This document shows positions 44,820 through 51,974 of a DNA stretch of 64,000 nucleotides, in pieces. This stretch comes from Sulfuricella sp. (lineage in GTDB: Bacteria; Pseudomonadota; Gammaproteobacteria; Burkholderiales; Sulfuricellaceae), in NCBI GenBank assembly GCA_023266195.1, contig JAHFRP010000004.1, positions 1-64,000 on the forward strand. Direction: 5' to 3'. Both the position numbers and the translations under genes were made by a program. The number at the start of each line of letters is the position of its first letter. Position 1 is the first letter of the stretch. The notes beneath the pieces were generated by a model that ran no database searches, was not told the origin of the DNA, and worked only from the letters and a program-made list of their open reading frames with translations.

Positions 44820-45425
44820 ATGACTCAAGCGACCAGAAAGAACGAAAAACCCCTGCGCGTGCTGCTGGTGGACGAAACCTTCGAGCGCGCCGCGCTGCTC
44901 AAGCACGCGCTGCAGGAGGCGGGCTGCAAGATCGCGGCTCACGTCTCGGCCAGCGCCGACCTGCCGGGCCTGGTGGCCGAGCTCAAGCCCGATCTGATCC
45001 TGCTCGACACCGAATCGCCCGACCGCGACACCTTTGAACACCTGTGCGTCATCAGCCGCGACCAGCCGCGCCCGATCGTGATGTTCACCCACGACAACGA
45101 CAGCGACAAGATCCGCGCCGCCATTCGCGCCGGGGTCAGCGCCTATGTGGTGGATGGGCTGAAAAGCGAGCGCCTGAAGCCGATCATGGACGTCGCCATC
45201 GCCCGCTTCAACGAGTTCCAGGCGATGCGGCGCGATCTGGAAAAAGCGGAAAGCCGGCTCGCCGAGCGCAAGGTGGTGGACCGCGCCAAGGGCATCCTGA
45301 TGAAGCAGCGCGGCTGGTCGGAGGAAGAAGCCTACCAGGCATTGCGCAAAATGGCCATGGACAAGGGTTTGCGCCTGTCCGACGTAGCCGGACAGGTAAT
45401 CTCCATCTCCGAACTGTTGGGTTGA
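44820..45425 (+). CDS. nasT: NasT-like response regulator with ANTAR RNA-binding domain
   Basis: LRVLLVDETFERAALL receiver; C-terminal LAERKVVDRAKGILMKQRGWSEEEAYQALRKMAMDKGLRLSDVA ANTAR. Confidence 0.94.
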   Translation: MTQATRKNEKPLRVLLVDETFERAALLKHALQEAGCKIAAHVSASADLPGLVAELKPDLILLDTESPDRDTFEHLCVISRDQPRPIVMFTHDNDSDKIRAAIRAGVSAYVVDGLKSERLKPIMDVAIARFNEFQAMRRDLEKAESRLAERKVVDRAKGILMKQRGWSEEEAYQALRKMAMDKGLRLSDVAGQVISISELLG

Positions 45426-45435
45426 CGCAGCAACC

Positions 45436-45451
45436 TGGCACAACGATTGCT
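45436..45451 (+). promoter_or_regulatory. Candidate sigma-54 promoter upstream of nrtA
   Basis: TGGCACaacgaTTGCT, exact match to TGGCAC-N5-TTGCT. Confidence 0.85.
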
Positions 45452-45466
45452 AAGAGTTAACCAACA

Positions 45467-45517
45467 GCCCAACGGCGGGCCGGCAGGTTTGCAGTAATTT
45501 TTGGTCAAAGACGGCCA
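45467..45517 (+). promoter_or_regulatory. Candidate ANTAR-target RNA: two hairpins with hexanucleotide loops
   Basis: P1 GCCC-AACGGC-GGGC (45467-45480), P2 TGGTC-AAAGAC-GGCCA (45502-45517); both loops have A at 1 and G at 4. Confidence 0.75.
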
Positions 45518-45527
45518 GGTAACGGAC

Positions 45528-45580
45528 AAAGGCGTCCATTCGCGGAATCGGGTTCGGTTTCGCGGGTGCGACGCCTTTTT
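45528..45580 (+). terminator. Leader intrinsic terminator (attenuator) before nrtA
   Basis: AAAGGCGTC ... inner CGCGGAA/TTTCGCG ... GACGCCTTTTT. Confidence 0.78.
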
Positions 45581-45609
45581 GTTTTGCGGATTTGAACAGG
45601 GAGAAAACC

Positions 45610-46863
45610 ATGGATGACGCATTTAAAGACAGCCGGAGGGATTTCATGAAAAAAGGTGCAACCTGGCTCGGCGCCGGGGCGCTGATGGCGATGGTGGACC
45701 CGGCCATTCGCGGCGGCGCCTGGGCGGCCGGCTCCGACGCGCCGGAGAAGACCGAGGTGAAGGTCGGCTTCATTCCGCTGACCGACTGCGCCTCGGTGGT
45801 GATCGCATCGGTGATGGGCTTCGACAAGAAATACGGCATCAGGATCGTTCCCAGCAAGGAGGCCTCCTGGGCCGGCGTGCGCGACAAGCTCACCAACGGC
45901 GAGCTGGACGCCTCCCACGTGCTGTACGGCCTGATCTACGGCGTGCAGCTGGGCATCGGCGGGCCGAAGAAGGACATGGCGGTGCTCATGGGCATCAACC
46001 ACAACGGCCAGGCCATTTCTCTATCCAATCAGCTCAAGGCCAAGGGCGCGGTGGACGGCGCCAGCCTGGCCGCGCTGATCAGGAAAGAGCCGCGCGAATA
46101 CACCTTCGCCCAGACCTTCCCCACCGGCACCCACGCCATGTGGCTGTACTACTGGCTGGCGAGCTACGGCGTAAACCCGTTCAGCAACGTCAAGAACATC
46201 ACCGTGCCGCCGCCGCAGATGATCGCCAACATGCGCGTCGGCAACATGGACGGCTTCTGCGTGGGCGAGCCGTGGAACGCGCGCGCCATCCGCGACCAGG
46301 TCGGCTTCACGGCCGTGACCAGCCAGGACATCTGGAAGGACCATCCGGAAAAAGTGCTCGGCACCACCGCGGAGTGGGTAGCCAAGCACCCCAACACCGC
46401 CCGCGCCCTGATCATGGCGATCCTCGACGCGTCCAGGTACATCGACGAGATGAAGAACCGCTCCGCCGTGGCCAAGGTCATCGCCGAGAAATCCTACGTC
46501 AACACCGACTTCGATTCGATCGAAGACCGCATGCTCGGCAAGTACGACAACGGCAACGGCAGGAAATGGCAGGACGCCAACTACATGAAGTTCTACAACG
46601 ACGGCGCGGTGAATTTCCCCTACCTGTCCGACGGCATGTGGTTCCTCACCCAGCACAGGCGCTGGGGCCTGCTCAAGGAAGACCCGGACTACCTGGCGGT
46701 GGCGAAAAAGGTCAACCAGATCGAGCTGTACAAACAGGCGGCGACCCAGACCAAAACGCCGCTGCCGAAGGACGCGATGCGCAGCAGCAAGCTGATCGAC
46801 GGCAGCGTGTGGGACGGCAAGAACCCGAAGGCCTACGCCGCCGGGTTCAAGGTCAAGGTTTGA
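45610..46863 (+). CDS. nrtA: Nitrate ABC transporter substrate-binding protein, Tat-exported
   Basis: SRRDFMKKGATWLGAGALMAM Tat signal; VGFIPLTDCASVVIASVMGFDKKYGI; NrtA/CmpA family. Confidence 0.9.
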   Translation: MDDAFKDSRRDFMKKGATWLGAGALMAMVDPAIRGGAWAAGSDAPEKTEVKVGFIPLTDCASVVIASVMGFDKKYGIRIVPSKEASWAGVRDKLTNGELDASHVLYGLIYGVQLGIGGPKKDMAVLMGINHNGQAISLSNQLKAKGAVDGASLAALIRKEPREYTFAQTFPTGTHAMWLYYWLASYGVNPFSNVKNITVPPPQMIANMRVGNMDGFCVGEPWNARAIRDQVGFTAVTSQDIWKDHPEKVLGTTAEWVAKHPNTARALIMAILDASRYIDEMKNRSAVAKVIAEKSYVNTDFDSIEDRMLGKYDNGNGRKWQDANYMKFYNDGAVNFPYLSDGMWFLTQHRRWGLLKEDPDYLAVAKKVNQIELYKQAATQTKTPLPKDAMRSSKLIDGSVWDGKNPKAYAAGFKVKV

Positions 46864-46890
46864 GAAGGCTGCTTGTAGCTGGTAGCTACC

Positions 46891-46974
46891 AGCCACAAGC
46901 TACAAGCCACAAGCCACAAGCTACAAGCCACAAGCTACAAGCTACAAGCTACAAGCTACAAGCTACAAGCTACA
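46891..46974 (+). repeat. 12 x 7-bp tandem repeat AGC(C/T)ACA
   Basis: Counted directly; preceded by perfect palindrome GCTGGTAGCTACCAGC (46878-46893). Confidence 0.95.
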
Positions 46975-46991
46975 AGCAAAGGAGAATCAAC

Positions 46992-47897
46992 ATGAACGCC
47001 GTTACTCTCGCGGAAAGCATGGCGAATATCGGAAACATCGGGCAGGCGGCTCCAGCCGCGACGGAGGCGCCCAAAGTGCAACTCAATCCCGCACAGCCGG
47101 AACCCGCCCCCACCCGCCCGCTGTCGGTCTGGCTGGGCGCGGCGATGCGCGCCGCAATCCCGCCGCTGCTCGGCCTGGTGCTGTTCGTCGGCCTCTGGGC
47201 GCTGGTGTCGCAGGCCAGCCCGCAGCTGCCCGGACCGGGCAAGACCTGGGCTTCGGCGGTGCAGCTGTTCAGCGACCCGTTCTACCGCAAGGGCCCCAAC
47301 GACCAGGGCATCGGCTGGAACATCCTGGCTTCCCTGCAGCGCGTCGGCATCGGTTTCGGCATGGCCGCGCTGGTCGGGATTCCGCTCGGCTTCATGATCG
47401 GCCGCTTCGATTTCCTCAACCGCATGACCGCGCCCATCATCAGCCTGCTGCGCCCGGTGTCGCCGCTCGCCTGGCTGCCGATCGGCCTGCTGGTGTTCAA
47501 GGCGGCCAACCCGGCGGCGATCTGGGTGATCTTCATCTCCAGCATCTGGCCGATGATCATCAACACCGCCGTGGGCGTGAACCGGATTCCGTCGGACTAC
47601 ATGAACGTGGCCAAGGTGCTCAACCTGTCCGAATGGAAGATCTTCACCAAGATCCTGTTCCCCGCCGTGCTGCCGCACATGATGACCGGCATCCGGCTGT
47701 CCATCGGCGTGGCCTGGCTGGTGATCGTGGCCGCCGAAATGCTCACCGGCGGCGTCGGCATCGGCTTCTGGGTGTGGGACGAATGGAACAACCTCAATGT
47801 CGAGCACATCATCATCGCCATCTTCATCGTCGGCATCGTCGGCCTGCTGCTGGAGTATGCGCTGATCATGCTGGCCAGGCGGTTCAGCTACGAGTGA
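46992..47897 (+). CDS. nrtB: Nitrate ABC transporter permease
   Basis: GIGWNILASLQRVGIGFGMAALVGIPLGFMIGR..SPLAWLPIGLLVFK. Confidence 0.92.
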   Translation: MNAVTLAESMANIGNIGQAAPAATEAPKVQLNPAQPEPAPTRPLSVWLGAAMRAAIPPLLGLVLFVGLWALVSQASPQLPGPGKTWASAVQLFSDPFYRKGPNDQGIGWNILASLQRVGIGFGMAALVGIPLGFMIGRFDFLNRMTAPIISLLRPVSPLAWLPIGLLVFKAANPAAIWVIFISSIWPMIINTAVGVNRIPSDYMNVAKVLNLSEWKIFTKILFPAVLPHMMTGIRLSIGVAWLVIVAAEMLTGGVGIGFWVWDEWNNLNVEHIIIAIFIVGIVGLLLEYALIMLARRFSYE

Positions 47898-47910
47898 CGA
47901 GGAGACAATC

Positions 47911-48702
47911 ATGGAAAAATACGTCCAAGTCGAAAACGTGCGCATGGTGTTCAACACCAAAAAAGGCCCCTTCGTGGCGCTGCGCGACATCAACCTGAAC
48001 ATCCGGCAGGGCGAGTTCGTCGCCCTCATCGGCCACTCCGGCTGCGGCAAGTCCACTCTGCTCAACCTGGTCGCGGGGCTGACCCTGCCCAGCGCCGGCG
48101 CGATGTTCTGCGCCGGACGCGAAATCGCCGGCCCCGGCCCTGATCGCGGCGTGGTGTTCCAGAACCACAGCCTGCTGCCCTGGCTGACCTGCTTCGAGAA
48201 TGTCCATCTCGCGGTGGAGCGCGTGTTCGGCCGCGCGGAGAGCGCATCCAGCCTGAAGAAGCGCGCCCACGAAGCGCTCGCACTGGTGGGCCTGACCCAC
48301 GCCGAGCACAAGCATCCGCACGAAATCTCCGGCGGCATGAAGCAGCGCGTCGGCATCGCCCGCGCCCTCTCCATGCAGCCCAAGGTGCTGCTGCTGGACG
48401 AGCCGTTCGGCGCGCTGGACGCGCTCACCCGCGCCCATCTCCAGGACGAGCTGATGAAGATCACGGCGGAAACCAAGAGCACGGTGGTGATGGTGACCCA
48501 CGACGTGGACGAGGCGGTGCTGCTGTCCGACCGCATCGTGATGATGACCAACGGCCCGGCGGCCACCATCGGCGAAATCCTGCGGGTAGACCTGCCGCGC
48601 CCGCGCGAACGGCTGGCGCTGGCCAACGATCCCCAATACCATGAATACCGCGGCGCGGTGCTGGATTTCCTGTATCGGCGCCAGCTGCGCCCGGCGGCGT
48701 AG
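47911..48702 (+). CDS. nrtD: Nitrate ABC transporter ATP-binding protein
   Basis: LIGHSGCGKSTLLNLVAGL, SGGMKQRVGIARAL, LLLDEPFGALDALTRAHLQDEL. Confidence 0.93.
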   Translation: MEKYVQVENVRMVFNTKKGPFVALRDINLNIRQGEFVALIGHSGCGKSTLLNLVAGLTLPSAGAMFCAGREIAGPGPDRGVVFQNHSLLPWLTCFENVHLAVERVFGRAESASSLKKRAHEALALVGLTHAEHKHPHEISGGMKQRVGIARALSMQPKVLLLDEPFGALDALTRAHLQDELMKITAETKSTVVMVTHDVDEAVLLSDRIVMMTNGPAATIGEILRVDLPRPRERLALANDPQYHEYRGAVLDFLYRRQLRPAA

Positions 48703-48706
48703 CGGC

Positions 48707-48777
48707 GTAGGTCGGGCACCCCGTGCCCGACAAAACATTTATCGCAAAAACCGTCGGGCACGGGGTGCCCGACCTAC
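48707..48777. repeat. BIME family C
   Basis: Same two-arm structure between nrtD and nirD. Confidence 0.9.
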
Positions 48778-48786
48778 TGGAGAAAT

Positions 48787-49098
48787 ATGATGACCGAATG
48801 GATCGAAATCTGCGCCCTGGAAGAAATCCCCCGCCAAGGCACGCGCAAGGTTAAAAGCGGCGACGCCCACATCGCCCTGTTCCGCACCCAGGAGGATGAA
48901 ATCTTCGCCCTCGCCGACCGCTGCCCGCACAAGGGCGGCCCGCTGTCGGAAGGCATGGTGTGCGGCAAGCACGTCACCTGCGCGCTGCACAGCTGGAACA
49001 TCGGCCTCGCGGACGGCAAGGCGGCGGCGCCGGACGTGGGCGAAACGCCGACCTACCCGGTCAAGGTGGATGCCGGCGTGGTGTTCATCCAGCTTTAA
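48787..49098 (+). CDS. nirD: Nitrite reductase small subunit (Rieske-type)
   Basis: WIEICALEEIPRQGTRKVK...DRCPHKGGPLSEGMVCGKHVTCALHSWNIGL. Confidence 0.92.
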   Translation: MMTEWIEICALEEIPRQGTRKVKSGDAHIALFRTQEDEIFALADRCPHKGGPLSEGMVCGKHVTCALHSWNIGLADGKAAAPDVGETPTYPVKVDAGVVFIQL

Positions 49099-49114
49099 TC
49101 CGAAACTCGCGAAG

Positions 49115-49172
49115 CGAGACTTCGTCCCCCTCGCCCGCTGGCGGGAGAGGGTTAGGGGAGAGGGAGCGCATT
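49115..49172. repeat. Family A repeat between nirD and nasA
   Basis: GCGAGACTTCGTCCCCCTCGCCCGCTGGCGGGAGAGGGTTAGGGGAGAGGGAG. Confidence 0.85.
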
Positions 49173-49198
49173 CCTCAGCAACGAGCCGAAACCAAACC

Positions 49199-51919
49199 AT
49201 GTCCGAGACCAAAACCATCTGCTGTTACTGCGGCACCGGCTGCGGAGTGATCGTCGAGAGCGACGGCGCCCGCGTCACCGGCGTGCGCGGCGACCCGGAT
49301 CACCCGGTCAATGCCGGGCGGCTGTGCAGCAAGGGCGCCAACCTGCACCTGACGGTGCGCGCCGACGCCTCGCGCGTGCTGCGCCCCGAGCTGCGCCGCG
49401 AGCGGCAGGCGGAGCGCCGGCCGGCGGGCTGGGACGAGGCGCTGGATTTCGCCGCGGACAAGTTCGCCGCCGCGATCCGGGAACACGGCCCGGACAGCGT
49501 CGCCTTCTACGTTTCCGGCCAGCTGCTGACCGAGGACTATTACGTTTTCAACAAGCTGGCGCGCGGCCTGGCCGGCACCAACAACATCGATTCCAACTCG
49601 CGCCTGTGCATGTCCTCGGCGGTGGCGGGATACAAGGCCACGCTGGGCGCGGATGCACCGCCGGCCTGCTACGACGACATCGAACAGGCCGGCTGCATCT
49701 TCATCGCCGGCGCCAACCCGGCTTTCGCCCATCCGATCCTGTTCCGCCGCATCGAAGCGGCCAAGGCGGCCAATCCCACGCTGAAACTGATCGTGGTCGA
49801 TCCGCGCCGCACCGACACCGCGGCCGGCGCCGACCTGCACCTGGCGATCCGGCCCGGCACCGATGTCGCGCTGTTCCACGCCATGCTGCACGTGCTGCTG
49901 CGCAACGGCCTGGCGGATCGCACATTCATCCGCGCCCACACCGAAGGCTTCGCGGCGATCGAGGCCACGGTGCGCGCATTCGCGCCCGAGGCCGCCGCCG
50001 CCCTGTGCGGCGTGGCGGCGGAAGACATCGAGCGCGCCGCGCACTGGTTCGGCCGCTCCGGTGCCGCCCTGTCGCTGTATTGCCAGGGATTGAACCAGTC
50101 CAGCCACGGCACCGACAACAATACCGCGCTGATCAACCTGCATCTCGCTACCGGCATGATCGGCAAGCCGGGCGCCGGGCCGCTGTCCCTCACCGGCCAG
50201 CCCAACGCCATGGGCGGGCGCGAAGTAGGGGCGATGGCGACCCTGCTCGGCGGCCACCGCGACCCGGCCGACCCCGCCCACCGCGCCGAACTGGCAGAGC
50301 TGTGGGGCGTGCCCGCCCTGCCCGAGAAGCCGGGCAGGACCGCGGTGGAAATGTTCGAAGCGGTACGGCGCGGCGAGATCAAGGCGATCTGGATCGCCTG
50401 CACCAACCCGGCCCAGTCGCTGCCCCACCAGCAACAAGTGCGCGAAGCGCTGGAACAGGCCGAGCTGGTGGTGGTGCAGGAAGCCTTTGCCGGCACCGAA
50501 ACCGCGGCTTACGCCGACATTCTCCTGCCCGCCGCCACCTGGCCGGAGAAGGACGGCACCATGACCAACTCCGAGCGCCGCGTCGGCCGCGTCGGCGCCG
50601 CCCTGCCGCCGCCCGGCGCGGCCCGCGCCGACTGGGACATCGCCGCCGATTTCGCCCGGCGCCTGGGCGCGAGGCTGGACAAGGCCGAAATCGCCGAACG
50701 GCTGTTCGCCTACGCCGGCCCCGAGCAGATTTTTGCCGAACACTGCGCCGTCACGCGCGGCCGCGACCTCGACATCGGCGGCCTGTCGTATGCCCAGCTG
50801 GAAGAAAAAGGCCCACAGCAATGGCCTTTCCCGCCGGGCGCGGAAACCGGCGCCGCCCGGCTCTACGCCGACGGCGAATTCCCCACCGCGAGCGGCCGGG
50901 CCGCTTTTGGCGATATCGCCTTGCGGCCGGTGGCCGAGGCGGCCGACGCGCGCTATCCGCTATCCCTCCTCACCGGCCGGCTGCGCGACCAGTGGCACGG
51001 CATGAGCCGCACCGGCCTGGCCGCGCGGCTGTGGAACCATGCCGAGGCGCCGCGGCTGGAAATGTCCCCGTCCGACATGCAGCAGCGCGGCTTGAGCGAC
51101 GGCGGCCTGGTACGGATCGAGAGCCGGCGCGGCGCGCTGACCCTCACGGTGCAGGCGTCGTCCGACCTCCTGCCCGGCCAGGCTTTCCTGCCGATGCACT
51201 GGGGCGGGCGTTTTCTCAAAGGCCTGGGGGTGAACGCACTGACCCTGGATGCCTGCGATCCCCAGTCGCGCCAGCCCGAGTTCAAGCACTGCGCGGTCGA
51301 GGTGGAAAAACTCGACCTGCCGTGGCGGCTGGTGGCGCTGCGCCGCGGCGATGCGGGCGCCTACCTGCGCCGCTTGCAGCCGCTGCTGGCGCGCTTCCCC
51401 TTTGCGGCCGTCGGGCTGGCGGGAGTGGAAACCGAGCTGGTGGTGCTGCGCGCGGCCGCGGCCGAAGCCCCCGACCCTGCGCTGCTGGCCGAGCTGGAGG
51501 AGTTGCTGGAGCTGGACGACGACGCCAATGCGATGGTCTATCTCGACAGCCGGCGCGGCATCGCCAAGCGCCTGCTGGTAGAGGACGGCGCCGTCGTCGG
51601 CGCGCTGCTCACCGGCGAAACCGCCGCAGCGGAATGGCTCAAGGACGGCATGGCGCGCAGCCAGCCGCTGGCCGAAACGCGCGCCTGGGCGCTGGCGCCG
51701 CTGGCCGCGCCGCCGGACGGCAAATCGGGCCGCGGCCGGGTGGTATGCAACTGCCTCAACGTGGCGGAGAAAGAGATCGTAGCCGCCATCGCCGCCGGTG
51801 CGGGCCTGGCGGCGCTACAGGAAAAATTGAAATGCGGCACCCAGTGCGGGTCGTGCGTGCCGGAAATCAGGCGAATGGTAACGAGCAACGGGCAACAAGC
51901 GGCGATGGGGCGCGGATGA
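49199..51919 (+). CDS. nasA: Assimilatory nitrate reductase catalytic subunit with C-terminal BFD domain
   Basis: CCYCGTGCGVIVESDG...GRLCSKGANLHL; molybdopterin oxidoreductase motifs; C-terminal VVCNCLNVAEKEI...CGTQCGSCVPEIRR. Confidence 0.95.
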   Translation: MSETKTICCYCGTGCGVIVESDGARVTGVRGDPDHPVNAGRLCSKGANLHLTVRADASRVLRPELRRERQAERRPAGWDEALDFAADKFAAAIREHGPDSVAFYVSGQLLTEDYYVFNKLARGLAGTNNIDSNSRLCMSSAVAGYKATLGADAPPACYDDIEQAGCIFIAGANPAFAHPILFRRIEAAKAANPTLKLIVVDPRRTDTAAGADLHLAIRPGTDVALFHAMLHVLLRNGLADRTFIRAHTEGFAAIEATVRAFAPEAAAALCGVAAEDIERAAHWFGRSGAALSLYCQGLNQSSHGTDNNTALINLHLATGMIGKPGAGPLSLTGQPNAMGGREVGAMATLLGGHRDPADPAHRAELAELWGVPALPEKPGRTAVEMFEAVRRGEIKAIWIACTNPAQSLPHQQQVREALEQAELVVVQEAFAGTETAAYADILLPAATWPEKDGTMTNSERRVGRVGAALPPPGAARADWDIAADFARRLGARLDKAEIAERLFAYAGPEQIFAEHCAVTRGRDLDIGGLSYAQLEEKGPQQWPFPPGAETGAARLYADGEFPTASGRAAFGDIALRPVAEAADARYPLSLLTGRLRDQWHGMSRTGLAARLWNHAEAPRLEMSPSDMQQRGLSDGGLVRIESRRGALTLTVQASSDLLPGQAFLPMHWGGRFLKGLGVNALTLDACDPQSRQPEFKHCAVEVEKLDLPWRLVALRRGDAGAYLRRLQPLLARFPFAAVGLAGVETELVVLRAAAAEAPDPALLAELEELLELDDDANAMVYLDSRRGIAKRLLVEDGAVVGALLTGETAAAEWLKDGMARSQPLAETRAWALAPLAAPPDGKSGRGRVVCNCLNVAEKEIVAAIAAGAGLAALQEKLKCGTQCGSCVPEIRRMVTSNGQQAAMGRG

Positions 51920-51974
51920 CGGGCATTTTCCCGTCATTCCTCTCCGCATGGCCCACTTTTTAAGGAGCGACATC

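Noticed and set aside
45610-46863. Calling this gene NasS, the partner of NasT
   Set aside because: It has a Tat signal peptide and is followed by nrtB and nrtD, so periplasmic NrtA fits better.
46891-46974. Tandem heptamers as a CRISPR array
   Set aside because: 7-bp contiguous units without spacers; it is a simple tandem repeat.
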